Positions 46,101 to 48,434 of a stretch of 64,000 nucleotides of DNA are shown in pieces (the stretch's first letter is position 1; every line of letters begins with the position of its first letter). The translations under genes and the position numbers were made by a program. A model generated the notes under the pieces. The model had not been told where the DNA came from, made no database searches, and saw only the letters and a list, made by a program, of their open reading frames with translations. The DNA lies in NCBI GenBank assembly GCA_963989385.1, contig OZ022500.1:23450460-23514459 (forward strand). Reading direction: 5' to 3'. Origin of the DNA: Ctena decussata. Taxonomy: Eukaryota; Mollusca; Bivalvia; Lucinida; Lucinidae.

Positions 46101-47534
46101 CTATATATTGGGACAGTTAGGTCTGAGCAAATAGTGCAAACCCAGCAGTCTGATCAGGGTTTACACTATTTGCTATCGCATTTGCATTTTGGGGGGACAT
46201 TACTGCACTGTAAAACCCAACTGTTCCAATATAAGGACAGTTATGGTAAATTTTTAGTGTCACAATATTTAGAATTTTTGTCACCATGACACAGGTGTGT
46301 ATATGAAAAAATTGACTCTACTGTGTATTTTGGCAAATATTTGGGCTCAGAGGAGACCATTCTTTAATCTGCCCAGCCTGAACATGTGTGAAAAAATGGA
46401 AAAAATAATTGCTAGGACGCTCTCCATAATGTATTAAAGAACCTTCAGAACCTATTACATATTTAATAACGATGGGGGTTTTTTTTCTTCAGTTTTTTTC
46501 CGCACAAAATTACCCTTTAAAATTTTCTTATATAAACCCTTTTTAACTTCAACAAGTCCTGCATTTTTGGATTCTGAATCGTGAGAAACAACATAAAGAA
46601 GACATCTGCTTCTGCTTATTTTGGGGAATATCTGTTATATTTTCAGCATTTTATGCAGATTTTTTACTTTGCCCCAAATCAGTGATTATCAAGTCTGATC
46701 AAGCTGTATGGATGCCTAGGCTGATCTGAGTCTTCGCTGGGCGCACAACCACATTGTTGGTTTTGTCGTGTCGCGGCTCATATGATATTGTCGAAATTTG
46801 CAGCGATATACTATGAGCGCCAGATGAAACAAGTATACCTGGAGGTTGTGACCCAGGACAACTGTAACAATTCCATCAGGGGTGCTGACAGGAAGGTGCC
46901 ATATATACTCACCGATGATATGTTTTGTGCTGGAGGAGGACTAGGTCATGATGCTTGCTCTGTAAGTTCCTTTCAAACAGATATTCATCTGATAAACAAC
47001 AAAACTAATTTATATATATCCAGAATTTTTATATATCAATTCAAAGACAAATTCAGAATAATTATGAAACTGCCAGGAGCATTAAAAATCTTGTGGCTAT
47101 ATCTGGCGTTAAAATTTTGCACACATTTACCAAATCATGGTAATTAGATGTACAGCTTGATAAATTGTCTCAAGTCATATGGAAAAAAGGATTCACAAAT
47201 ATAGAAAACCCAGATCGGGGCGTACACTAATTGCATAAAATACAGGAATATTTGTATAAAACGCTAATGACTCCAGGCAAATCTGACTTCCCGTGAACTG
47301 TGAAGTAGAAACATTCTCTACGCATTAATGGGTAAATTGCCTGTTTTTTGCTTTCAGGGCGACAGTGGCGGACCGCTTCTGTGCTCTCTTAATGTCCAAA
47401 ATGACACGTGGTTTGTTGGAGGCGTGGTTTCCTGGGGAGTGGGTTGTGCCTATCCAAATGTTCCCGGTGTCTACACTAGCTTGCCAAGTTATCTAGACTG
47501 GATACGCAATGTTACTGGACTGTCATATTTGTGA
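7062..47534 (+). CDS. Corin-like mosaic serine protease (SEA-Fz-Fz-LDLa-LDLa-SRCR-trypsin), 5' end missing
   Basis: Likely a cell-surface or secreted trypsin-like protease of the type II transmembrane (corin/matriptase) class. The 16 exons are 7062-7129, 9295-9449, 11179-11214, 13447-13674, 15352-15465, 25133-25387, 26298-26441, 29441-29575, 36647-36763, 38064-38199, 38759-38869, 39492-39541, 40273-40453, 45029-45306, 46804-46961 and 47358-47534. All introns are GT-AG, phases agree at every junction, and the total of 2343 nt is a whole number of codons. Counting from the first visible codon: SEA about 1-72, Fz1 88-200, Fz2 202-330, LDLa1 334-378, LDLa2 379-417, SRCR 418-516, peptidase 531-780. 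Each Frizzled domain has all ten cysteines. Activation is at R530|IVGG; the triad is H573, D624, S725; Asp189 predicts Arg/Lys cleavage. Vertebrate corin has LDLa repeats between its two Fz domains and no SEA, so this is a relative, not a clear orthologue. Start and anchor were not found. Confidence 0.85.
7189..7460 (+). mobile_element. MITE-like element, family A, short copy
   Basis: It begins gaggatcttacacaa and carries the foldback around tttatgaaaagagtcttcgg, then cgttgtcaatgacgttacat and gcgcgccaaagcgtt as in 3930-4375. The distal GACGTCATATGA end is missing. It lies in the first intron of the protease. Confidence 0.6.
7786..8600. mobile_element. Non-autonomous element with long inverted arms and TCAAGGTCA motifs
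   Basis: Inverted pairs include gtttaacagaagatgt (near 7871) against acatcttctgttaaac (near 8495), and outer arms rich in 'gggggaaaattgg' against 'ccaaattatgtcccc'. Inside are three copies of caaggtcaaggtca, near 7974, 8155 and 8328. No coding sequence is visible. It lies in the first intron. Confidence 0.55.
9035..9150. repeat. Short tandem repeat, about 45-bp unit
   Basis: Gacatatggatatagttta and diverged forms repeat two to three times with a ttttaaatacagtcact spacer. Confidence 0.55.
9295..9449 (+). CDS. Protease exon 2: C-terminal half of SEA domain
   Basis: The acceptor is tgtctgtttcag and the donor gtaagt; phase 2 to phase 1. The peptide begins [15 protein letters not shown] and continues [14 protein letters not shown], the strand-helix pattern of SEA. 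The GSVKV motif sits where self-cleaving SEA domains have G|SxxV. Confidence 0.85.
9458..9642. mobile_element. Foldback element starting about 8 nt after a splice donor
   Basis: Long inverted arms: aggtaaatcgtcggttttat is matched by ataaaaccgacgatttacct. The outer ends read ggggataact and agttatcccc. It follows the donor of exon 2 almost directly. Confidence 0.7.
9640..9850. mobile_element. Foldback or TIR element between two 'ttctaatgcact' ends
   Basis: The left end ttctaatgcacttttcat is inverted at the right as aagtgcattagaa. The interior contains the palindrome gcgacagtatat / atatactgtcgc. Downstream, 9905-10025 is another small foldback with caataaaaacataaattgtgac and its inverse. Confidence 0.6.
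9905..10025. repeat. Small foldback
   Basis: The arms ttctcaataaaaacataa and its inverse, ttatatttttattgagaa, surround ctgtctcgccgagacgg. No coding content. Confidence 0.6.
10185..10330. repeat. Foldback of the 'aagcaaacaggaagt' family
   Basis: Contains agttcctgtttgcttccctt and aaaagaaaaatgcttaaa, like the copy at 781-940. The central palindrome is decayed. Confidence 0.5.
10800..11130 (+). repeat. Possible LINE 3' remnant with a (TTG)n tail
   Basis: The stretch ends in aataataaaagtcttttgtt followed by repeated gttgtt, which resembles the 3' tails of RTE-type and related non-LTR elements. No reverse transcriptase remains, so this is tentative. Confidence 0.3.
11179..11214 (+). CDS. Protease exon 3: 12-codon linker between SEA and Frizzled
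   Basis: The acceptor is tttctttacag and the donor gtatgt; phase 1 at both ends. It encodes [13 protein letters not shown] across the junctions, a short Ser/Thr-rich linker. It is kept because it joins exons 2 and 4 in frame, but it could be skipped without breaking the frame. Confidence 0.65.
11315..11892. mobile_element. Minisatellite-cored element with inverted ends
   Basis: About 80-bp inverted ends (left includes ctttatttcctgacgtttcg; right includes cggaaataaagag) enclose about ten tandem units of about 39-40 bp. The unit core is caacaacgtcataacc plus agatagtcgactg. This layout, a tandem core between palindromic ends, recalls the cored MITE-like elements described in bivalves. The 110-codon frame inside is just the tandem repeat. 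Confidence 0.7.
12328..12455. repeat. Direct repeat, copy 1
   Basis: Shares ccaaacgtttgaaagaaaag plus the preceding aacttcttcagtgt stretch with 13038-13158, about 710 bp away. Between them a second, 115-bp direct repeat occurs twice (12611-12733 and 12750-12864). Confidence 0.7.
12611..12864. repeat. Two tandem copies of a 115-bp unit
   Basis: Both copies contain catcaggaaagagttgtccg and gtcaccatgacaagtcagtg, ending in ttagttttagaaaa. They differ by a few substitutions and indels, so the duplication is fairly recent. Confidence 0.8.
13038..13158. repeat. Direct repeat, copy 2
   Basis: It matches 12328-12455 over about 110 bp with scattered substitutions. Confidence 0.7.
13207..13429. mobile_element. 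Long-arm foldback ending 17 nt before the first Frizzled exon
   Basis: The left arm (ggggtcgtatttata...) and right arm (...tataaatacgacccc) pair over most of the element, with aaggctaaattt against aaatttagcctt. The centre is gaggaac/gttcctc. The acceptor tract of exon 4 starts immediately after it. Confidence 0.8.
13447..13674 (+). CDS. Protease exon 4: Frizzled domain 1, first part
   Basis: The acceptor is cttcttattgcag and the donor gtatga; phase 1-1, 76 codons. It holds Frizzled cysteines 1-7, including GTCAKDFWC and PPCRSYC. With exon 5 it forms a complete ten-cysteine cysteine-rich domain, the fold that binds Wnt-type or other lipidated ligands and, in corin, is needed for substrate processing. 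Confidence 0.92.
13690..14062 (+). mobile_element. MITE-like element, family B (uninterrupted copy)
   Basis: It runs from catgacgtcgcatctgagag through aataatccactagtggatta-type sequence to a foldback (agatgctcggcaaagc and its inverse) and ends catgtaatatcctc. It matches 51995-54420 in inverted orientation, and shows what that copy looked like before the 2055-bp insertion. Confidence 0.75.
14063..15351. other. Intron sequence with nothing recognised
   Basis: AT-rich DNA with a poly-T/(TTG)n stretch near 15100-15122. Apart from that I see no repeat, exon or RNA gene. Confidence 0.4.
15352..15465 (+). CDS. Protease exon 5: Frizzled domain 1, last part
   Basis: The acceptor is ttatattttag and the donor gtaagt; phase 1-1, 38 codons. 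It holds Frizzled cysteines 8-10 in [17 protein letters not shown] and PDVCSTDPF. It joins exon 4 as CRAVFDRC and exon 6 as DPFKPGTC. Confidence 0.92.
15775..16098 (-). mobile_element. MITE-like element, family A, inverted copy
   Basis: Reverse orientation of 3930-4375: the cgacgtcat end is at the left and the foldback (tcatatgaactttatgaaac with its inverse) and gtaagatcctct at the right. It sits in the fifth visible intron, 20 nt before a GAGCCGCGAC foldback. Confidence 0.65.
16120..16345. mobile_element. GAGCCGCGAC foldback MITE, copy 1
   Basis: Nearly perfect inverted arms: cagactcagatcagcc-type sequence on the left returns as ggctgatctgagtctg-type sequence on the right. Ends are gagccgcgac and gtcgcggctc. 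It is non-coding; the frames running through it are artefacts. Confidence 0.85.
17340..17700. repeat. Foldback with 'cttcgctggt' arms
   Basis: Accagcgaaggc near 17512 is matched by gccttcgctggt at 17625 and again at 17654. Inside are gcgcgtatgcacagtctgac-like stretches. A relative lies at 30285-30375. Confidence 0.5.
17701..19000. other. Intron sequence with nothing recognised
   Basis: Contains a stray 3' end of the GAGCCGCGAC family (catgtcgcggctc near 17912) and some short AT-rich direct repeats such as gaggagattct near 18540. No exon or RNA gene is visible. Confidence 0.4.
19207..22596 (-). CDS. LINE ORF2: endonuclease and reverse transcriptase, 1129 aa
   Basis: An uninterrupted protein that would nick DNA and copy its own RNA at the target. 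Residues 1-260 are an APE-like endonuclease: WNVNG near the start, LNETW, GDFNSR and EHSDHAP supply the metal and catalytic residues. From about 490 to 780 lies reverse transcriptase: [56 protein letters not shown] and the catalytic FADD box. The C-terminus has a CxxC...H...C motif ([14 protein letters not shown]), common in several non-LTR clades. No stop or frameshift is present, so it could be young and active. Clade not assigned. Confidence 0.93.
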   Translation of the reverse strand: MKILTWNVNGLKRKISDHDFLQFISEYDVIFLNETWISKTDHTNLDINGYVCDFIPGNKTRRSRKGRYSGGISLYYRTSLKNYITVLEKQLRGIIWIKLSSVLFSFDEDVYLCNLYNPPSCSNVLKSYDVDIYDELETGIIKYNNLGKVFVSGDFNSRTSDSVDYIVHDKYLDQNLQFFNPVDIPVRKSQDRITDYNGQKLLNLCLSTGLLIANGRLHDDQNIGKFSFCSHNGQSVVDYLLLNFCDFNTVSYFDVLKFNEHSDHAPITLHFSLNSQYTKLETSSNDSFISRKIVWDESKINLFHSQLMNNHESIQQLIRDTSTEPVDHVVENFTRFLHDSAFEVFGQTFHSKSRPAHGKKVNSKWFDENCRTAKNDFKTARNIFNRTKTADARMNFTRARTRFNRVKKKAKNKFRREEGQRIKELAKKQPRQFWKNVKSQFQKPNENSNSLTADDLYNHFKSVFGELESENYFDENNLNQLNFDNDLDINFSENELRRVIFSLNNNKSPGIDSITGEILKASYEFISPFLLSLYNRIFNSSEYPRAWGEGIIAPIFKKGDVNEASNYRGITLISVLAKVYSQLLLNRLTSWVEKYEKISDNQFGFQKGKSVQDCIYILHAVISKVLNEGQKLYCIFIDYEKCFDKIDRSLLWQRLLTENVSCKLVKAIKSMYTVVKSCVKYKSSYSSFFDSNIGLKQGDPSSPLLFMLFVNDIVESINADLQNIFTINDLKLFLILFADDQVLFAKSPETLQSLLSDLETYCQLWGLKINTNKTKAMIFEKGRRTHFDFVIYNTIIEVVDQFKYLGVTLFKNGNWYRTQKCISQHASFALHNLFTIFKNIELPISQKLHLFDMLVSPILNYSSEVWGMHAASDIELIHTKFLRFILGVKKSTNLSALYGELGRTPFSVSRKINMIKYWIKILQQNNNSLLKQVYLMLKQDSDLDINYNGQNWATQVKNILQCHGLGYIWRQQFDINIPFNLIRQRILDTYKQTWYSEINNSNRLQAYSIFKHNFELENYLNLEIDPKYKSALTRFRTSSHSLMIETGRYESIPREQRICQFCNMGKVEDEYHFLLVCPNYRDLRRKFFKPYFCHWPTLIKFETLLSKTSKPSITGLAKFIYFATKKRNT
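22618..23772 (-). CDS. LINE ORF1: RNA-binding chaperone-like protein, 384 aa
   Basis: Lys/Gln-rich N-terminus, a Pro/Gln-rich segment (about residues 90-125), a long coiled coil (about 130-230, heptads such as [15 protein letters not shown]), then an L1-type RNA-recognition region with [18 protein letters not shown] and [14 protein letters not shown]. This is the usual layout of ORF1 proteins that coat the element's RNA as trimers. It ends with a Pro/Gly-rich tail. It precedes ORF2 by 21 nt, so ORF2 is probably translated by reinitiation or a similar mechanism. Confidence 0.88.
   Translation of the reverse strand: MSGKKNSSKQQSVSKKKQKNKRQASSPLYENGQLHTDHNNGVNTSERKIGQNRQKKKKCKLETVSKPASVFPSNINFIYDPNMAFQTQGATFGMTQPQPQPFNMQSPPPSQFGFGYQPPTAPPPWAAKLLEDMEQLKQKFEKIDKIEKTVNSINSKVSDLEAKMQNLETRLSENEKSCEFISSTNEQNLKTIQTNKDELKNVKKRCNEVEKDTKSLKASNQKLESKVDDLESRSMRENLMFYGINEGGDNENCEDLVKNLCHETLKITSAHQLLFDRAHRVGRKSGAKARPIVVKFHYYHERELVRKRSFEYADALKSAKLGVGAQLPKDVREARKPLYPAMKRAKDEGKDVKFIGKKLFIEGNEYVGTASTAGPPPGPPPMDY
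23801..24685. other. Intron sequence upstream of the LINE
   Basis: May include the LINE 5' untranslated region. It contains aatgacctaacttttt twice (near 24198 and 24402), a weak direct repeat. No gene seen. Confidence 0.35.
24686..24897. mobile_element. TTAACTCTTT MITE with nested palindrome, copy 1
   Basis: Ends ttaactcttt and aaagagttaa. Inside is gcagacgacaaaatttacgt and, at 24793-24857, a near-perfect palindrome with gatgaggcggctcat. Relatives lie at 25417-25663, 48222-48434 and about 60776-61070. It ends 235 nt before exon 6. Confidence 0.75.
25133..25387 (+). CDS. Protease exon 6: Frizzled domain 2, first part
   Basis: The acceptor is attatcttccag and the donor gtaagt; phase 1-1, 85 codons. 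Cysteines 1-7 of the second Frizzled domain appear in [28 protein letters not shown] and PPCRSLC. The [15 protein letters not shown] stretch matches the conserved Frizzled core. Confidence 0.93.
25417..25663. mobile_element. TTAACTCTTT MITE with nested palindrome, copy 2
   Basis: Starts 29 nt after the donor of exon 6. Ends ttaactctttcggcgcca and tggtgccgaaagagttaa. The inner palindrome, at 25456-25523, is a variant with gccggctcttaaaagagcc. The cagacgaaaatttgtcgtct block is on the opposite side from copy 1, so the two are inverted around the exon. Confidence 0.8.
25664..26297. other. Intron 6 sequence with nothing recognised
   Basis: AT-rich sequence between a MITE and exon 7. No repeat family or exon recognised. 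Confidence 0.4.
26298..26441 (+). CDS. Protease exon 7: Frizzled domain 2, last part
   Basis: The acceptor is tttgcctacag and the donor gtaaac; phase 1-1, 48 codons. Cysteines 8-10 lie in [17 protein letters not shown] and PKKCIGW, completing the second ten-cysteine domain. It joins directly to the first LDLa exon. Confidence 0.93.
26452..26690. mobile_element. Foldback element 10 nt after a splice donor, with CCATG target duplication
   Basis: Arms ccccgaggttataaaac and gttttataacctcgggg, with a second inner palindrome (aaaatgccaacaattg / caattgttggcatttt). It is flanked on both sides by CCATG (26447-26451 and 26691-26695), a 5-bp duplication, so the insertion site is exact. Confidence 0.85.
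26925..27015. repeat. GACGTC-rich palindrome with GGCAC ends
   Basis: It runs from aggcacataacgtcat to atgacgtcatgtgcct, with internal gacgtcg repeats. The ends match those of the TTGATTCAA repeats. Confidence 0.65.
27102..27338. mobile_element. GAGCCGCGAC foldback MITE, copy 2
   Basis: The ends gagccgcgac and gtcgtggctc are flanked by CATAT on both sides, suggesting a 4-5 bp AT-rich target duplication. Confidence 0.85.
27478..27622. repeat. TTGATTCAA palindromic repeat
   Basis: Several gttgattcaa / ttgaatc motifs and two ccacgacgtt blocks, ending in ggtacctgccggg. Just before it, a 43-bp unit (acttgcgggtagtaatccat) occurs twice in tandem near 27411-27470. Confidence 0.6.
27870..28690. repeat. 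Tandem repeat, about 155-bp unit, with TCAAGGTCA motifs
   Basis: Five diverged units. Each has aaacatttgttcaggtaggt, then ccaaggtcaaggtcacactt, then a 'cattacttctacatttatgc' block. Units start near 27962, 28122, 28281, 28435 and 28585. The sequence TCAAGGTCA is the consensus half-site for ERR and SF-1/FTZ-F1 nuclear receptors. Any function here is unproven. Confidence 0.8.
28691..29159. other. Intron 7 sequence with nothing recognised
   Basis: Contains a two-copy gatataccatttaatt stretch near 29013-29045. No exon seen. Confidence 0.4.
29160..29433 (+). pseudogene. Decayed tandem copies of the 5' half of the LDLa exon
   Basis: Three units of about 92 bp precede the real exon. The nearest (29340-29433) keeps the acceptor tttctag and a translatable [16 protein letters not shown] stretch, but lacks a donor and the second half of the LDLa domain. 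The other two (about 29248-29339 and 29160-29247) keep only pieces such as aaaatggaaatgcgatga. They look like abortive duplications of part of exon 8. Confidence 0.7.
29441..29575 (+). CDS. Protease exon 8: LDLa repeat 1
   Basis: The acceptor is actatttcag and the donor gtaggt; phase 1-1, 45 codons. Six cysteines, in [20 protein letters not shown] and QKC. The Ca2+-binding acidic loop is [14 protein letters not shown]. The loop before the last cysteine ([13 protein letters not shown]) is longer than usual. Confidence 0.92.
29741..29950 (-). repeat. tRNA-like SINE-type repeat, copy 1
   Basis: On the minus strand it reads as a tRNA-derived head with ggctcagtggttagagc (box A) and ggttcgagtcccagc (box B). 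Copy 2 is at 30045-30255 in the same orientation, including the flanking gatgcagttgtcagagattg sequence, so a block of about 210 bp was duplicated. Confidence 0.65.
30045..30255 (-). repeat. tRNA-like SINE-type repeat, copy 2
   Basis: Same order of parts as 29741-29950; the box B region is more decayed (gctgggaatcgaaacc on the plus strand). Confidence 0.6.
30285..30375. repeat. Short foldback with 'gagccttcgct' arm
   Basis: Resembles the arms at 17490-17690 (atagatggct, gcagtctgatccgagcc). Non-coding. Confidence 0.45.
30790..31268. repeat. Minisatellite, about 35-bp unit with CAGCTG E-box, left part
   Basis: About 13 units of the form gtcaattctccagctgtacc plus tgacttatatttat. Each unit holds CAGCTG. 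The array continues at 36298-36575 and was one array before the copia element inserted. Confidence 0.9.
31269..31461 (-). repeat. 3' LTR of the copia element
   Basis: TGATGAAACC to AAATTAACA on the plus strand, so TG...CA ends. It is preceded by the AATTC duplication. The adjoining inner sequence is T-rich on the plus strand, so A/purine-rich on the coding strand, as expected for a polypurine tract. Confidence 0.9.
32071..32404 (-). pseudogene. Copia RNase H region, broken
   Basis: A frame with FTDASIGN and AFIVWVMDN, the RNase H core of Ty1/copia elements. It is separated from the RT frame by stops, so it is a pseudogene piece. Confidence 0.75.
32599..33114 (-). pseudogene. Copia reverse transcriptase region, broken
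   Basis: Recognisable RT blocks: [35 protein letters not shown] and the catalytic [10 protein letters not shown]. The first catalytic region reads [10 protein letters not shown] where copia usually has D(V)xxAFLxG. The frame is cut at both ends. Confidence 0.88.
33438..33872 (-). pseudogene. Copia integrase C-terminal / linker pieces
   Basis: Two short frames: a basic one ([20 protein letters not shown], then [16 protein letters not shown]), like the SH3-like end of integrase, and an acidic one ([13 protein letters not shown]). They fill the space between integrase core and RT. Confidence 0.6.
33946..34290 (-). pseudogene. Copia integrase core, broken
   Basis: [11 protein letters not shown] carries the second catalytic Asp, and [16 protein letters not shown] the catalytic Glu. 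The first Asp lies in the upstream frame (KIAMDLKQW); a stop and a frame change near 34300-34340 separate the two. Confidence 0.85.
34333..35040 (-). pseudogene. Copia protease, GAG-pre-integrase and start of integrase
   Basis: The protease site reads DSARSST where active copia proteases have DS(G/A)x(S/T). The second protease motif [17 protein letters not shown] is clear. A zinc-binding HxxxH...CxxC-type pre-integrase region follows ([17 protein letters not shown]). Confidence 0.8.
35092..35996 (-). pseudogene. Copia gag, frameshifted
   Basis: The likely start is the ATG at 35996 on the minus strand ([18 protein letters not shown]). A stop and frame change lie near 35840-35850, after which the frame continues to 35092. 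The middle has the helical capsid pattern ([20 protein letters not shown]). A CxCC...H/C knuckle ([16 protein letters not shown]) is an odd variant of the CCHC zinc knuckle. Confidence 0.75.
36104..36297 (-). repeat. 5' LTR of the copia element
   Basis: Matches 31269-31461 with a handful of substitutions. The plus-strand right end is AA instead of CA, so this terminus is mutated. The minus-strand sequence just inside (AGTAGTAGCATAGCGAGG) is the place for a primer-binding site. Confidence 0.9.
36298..36575. repeat. Minisatellite, right part
   Basis: About eight more units of the 35-bp CAGCTG repeat. It begins with the duplicated AATTC and ends 71 nt before exon 9. Confidence 0.9.
36647..36763 (+). 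CDS. Protease exon 9: LDLa repeat 2
   Basis: The acceptor is gtatttacag and the donor gtaggt; phase 1-1, 39 codons. Six cysteines in [22 protein letters not shown] and EEDC. The Ca2+ loop [18 protein letters not shown] is canonical, better kept than in LDLa 1. Confidence 0.93.
37217..37488 (+). mobile_element. tRNA-derived SINE, 272 bp, with 12-bp target duplication
   Basis: The 5' part is a tRNA-like head: ggccgggtagcgcaatcggt (box A), actcgtaa anticodon-like loop and gggttcgaatcccgg (box B). CGT in the loop suggests a tRNA-Thr(CGU) ancestor, but the loop is one base short, so it is not a functional tRNA gene. The 3' part ends in aaccaaccaaa. The duplication tccactctgcgg lies at 37205-37216 and 37489-37500. 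It could belong to the V-SINE type known from molluscs; this needs comparison. Confidence 0.85.
37501..38063. other. Intron 9 sequence with weak direct repeat
   Basis: ttccactctgcg near 37754 and following sequence partly repeat the block around 37200 and 37630-37700. No gene seen. Confidence 0.35.
38064..38199 (+). CDS. Protease exon 10: SRCR domain, first part
   Basis: The acceptor is cttttaatttcag and the donor gtaagc; phase 1 to 2. [17 protein letters not shown] and [12 protein letters not shown] are typical SRCR start motifs; SKQICSQL follows. Confidence 0.93.
38759..38869 (+). CDS. Protease exon 11: SRCR domain, middle
   Basis: The acceptor is tctcttccag and the donor gtaatt; phase 2-2. 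This segment ([16 protein letters not shown], then LIQSNLTRR) is poorly conserved, as is usual in TTSP SRCR domains, and is placed by frame and position. Confidence 0.88.
39352..39408. repeat. TTGATTCAA repeat fragment
   Basis: gctgaatcagtgttgattca followed by gtgtgtgcc; a half copy of the family. Confidence 0.45.
39492..39541 (+). CDS. Protease exon 12: SRCR domain, end
   Basis: The acceptor is gctttctttcag and the donor gttagt; phase 2 to 1. The peptide [16 protein letters not shown] holds the last two SRCR cysteines and the typical VxxxC ending. Confidence 0.9.
40000..40095 (+). repeat. Decayed tRNA-head SINE fragment
   Basis: gctctgtagttcagttga and gtccggtccggccacc resemble the head of the SINE at 37217, but the B box is lost. 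Confidence 0.4.
40273..40453 (+). CDS. Protease exon 13: activation site and catalytic His
   Basis: The acceptor is atattttacag and the donor gtacgt; phase 1 to 2. It starts with ECGIRPAF (the Cys that tethers the catalytic domain), then LLRIVGG, where cleavage activates the zymogen, [14 protein letters not shown] and AGHC with the catalytic His. LTAGHC instead of the usual LTAAHC is a mild variant. Confidence 0.95.
40967..41202. mobile_element. GAGCCGCGAC foldback MITE, copy 3
   Basis: The ends gagccgcgac and gtcgcggctc are flanked by AAAT-type sequence (gaaat / aaatat). Full-length. Confidence 0.85.
41478..42092. mobile_element. 615-bp non-autonomous Tc1/mariner-like element
   Basis: The left end CACTGCTCAAAATATTTAAA and right end TTTAAATAGTTTGAGCAGTG are inverted repeats, flanked by TA on both sides (41476-41477, 42093-42094). 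No transposase; the frames inside read through AT-rich arms. Confidence 0.8.
42226..42804. mobile_element. GAGCCGCGAC foldback MITE, copy 4, interrupted
   Basis: The left arm (42226-42359) and right arm (42717-42804) are split by about 357 bp of unrelated sequence containing cagtaattcattactgac. The outer flanks both read ATTTG. The insertion replaced a dozen bases of the centre. Confidence 0.8.
42805..43888. other. Intron 13 sequence with a small inverted pair
   Basis: gccacagagaactttc near 43220 and tctctgtggtc near 43270 form a weak hairpin. Otherwise no recognised features. Confidence 0.35.
43889..44890 (+). mobile_element. Mariner element, internally deleted, with TA flanks
   Basis: Inverted ends of about 35 bp: CGAGGGTCGTTCATTTAAT on the left and the inverse of CGAGGGGCGTTCATTTGAT on the right, flanked by TA at both sides. 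At 1002 bp it is shorter than the usual 1.3 kb. It sits in intron 13, in the same orientation as the protease gene. Confidence 0.88.
44223..44819 (+). pseudogene. Mariner transposase, truncated (DD34D family)
   Basis: The second half of a mariner/SETMAR-type transposase: [10 protein letters not shown] has the second catalytic Asp and [17 protein letters not shown] the third, 34 residues on. The N-terminal DNA-binding domain and the region with the first Asp (DExW motif) are mostly gone, replaced by a deletion join near RKMSPVPTS. The remaining 198-codon frame is open but should be catalytically dead. Confidence 0.88.
45029..45306 (+). CDS. Protease exon 14: catalytic Asp region
   Basis: The acceptor is tttgttttcag and the donor gtaaat; phase 2 to 1. 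It contains [18 protein letters not shown] with the catalytic Asp in NNDIAL, then VRPICLP (Cys linked to exon 13) and TRCTAIGWG. Confidence 0.95.
45592..46779. mobile_element. GAGCCGCGAC foldback MITE, copy 5, with a nested foldback
   Basis: Left arm 45592-45715 and right arm 46695-46779. About 0.98 kb between them is another inverted-repeat element: aaaaatctgcataaaac (45740) against ttttatgcagatttttt (46650), and agcgtcctagcaattattt against its inverse near 46410. That element in turn holds the small palindrome at 46129-46187. It ends 24 nt before exon 15. Confidence 0.75.
46804..46961 (+). CDS. Protease exon 15: S1 pocket region
   Basis: The acceptor is gaaatttgcag (weak pyrimidine tract) and the donor gtaagt; phase 1 to 0. 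It contains [21 protein letters not shown] and DACS, which brings Asp189 of the specificity pocket. It lies directly after a foldback element. Confidence 0.93.
47358..47534 (+). CDS. Protease exon 16: catalytic Ser and stop
   Basis: The acceptor is ttttgctttcag; phase 0. GDSGGPLLC holds the catalytic Ser, [17 protein letters not shown] the substrate-binding strand and 220-loop. It ends [13 protein letters not shown] and TGA; no C-terminal extension. Confidence 0.96.
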   Translation, partial: GDSGGPLLCSLNVQNDTWFVGGVVSWGVGCAYPNVPGVYTSLPSYLDWIRNVTGLSYL

Positions 47535-48052
47535 AGCGACAATCAAATTTATATAAAGGAACTGGCTCTTCACCAGATGATATTTTATCAAAAACATAGA
47601 TGGTGCTGCAGGCAAACTGACTGTGGTTTATGCACCATGAAAGGGCTTACGGGTTAAACAAAATATTGATTGCAAAAAAGATATTCAACATGTGACCCAT
47701 GTAGTATAGTGCTCTGAATTACTGTTTTAAATCAGCTACGTCGTAAATAATAATTGAACATGAAATTCTAACACAAGATCATAAAAATTGCGGTTCTCTG
47801 CTTCTTTTTCATAATTCATTGAAATCATGCTGCATGTTTCGACGGTAGAGACTGCTTTTCCATCTCAAGTGTGCGCGCAATGCCATTGTACATTTCACGG
47901 TTGACGGTGTGCTTGTGACATTTCTGCACAGTTTTCGACAGTATATTTGTGTGTGTGTGTGTGTATATTCTGTGCTCATTTACAGGATAGAGACAAAGGT
48001 ATATCTGCTTGTCTTAATAGATAAAACCATTGTGACTAAACACAGTAATAAA
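47535..48052 (+). promoter_or_regulatory. Probable 3' untranslated region with AATAAA at 48047-48052
   Basis: An AATAAA followed by a GT-rich stretch (tagtgtctc) about 515 nt after the stop is a reasonable poly(A) signal for the protease. A (GT)n tract lies near 47949-47966. Earlier weaker signals cannot be excluded. Confidence 0.5.
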
Positions 48053-48221
48053 ATAGTGTCTCTCAAATAGGCACTATTACTTTCCTGAATACGTTTCAGG
48101 GGTTTACTACCCGTTTTCCACGCTAGGAACAAAGTCCCGCTTGGTCGTATTACCGGGTGTTGTCATTATTACTTCATATAGTAAATATGTTGCCACTTAT
48201 CAATGGTGCGTTATTAGTATT

Positions 48222-48434
48222 TTAACACTTTAAGCACCAGTGACAAAAATAGCATAATTTGCAAAAAGCGTAAATCCTGATAAGGCGGCTCATAATGAGC
48301 CACCTCATGTGGACCTACATTGTTTGCCCTCTAGTCTTTGAATTCTCATTATGAAATGTCTTGGACAATGCTTTTTTTTATTCTTTTGCAGACGTAAATT
48401 TTGTCGTCTTCTTTTTGGTGCTTAAAGAGTTAAC
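48222..48434. mobile_element. TTAACTCTTT MITE with nested palindrome, copy 3
   Basis: The ends ttaacactttaagcacca and tggtgcttaaagagttaa are inverted. The inner palindrome at 48261-48328 (aaggcggctcataatgagcc) and gcagacgtaaattttgtcgt match the copies at 24.7 and 25.4 kb. Confidence 0.8.
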
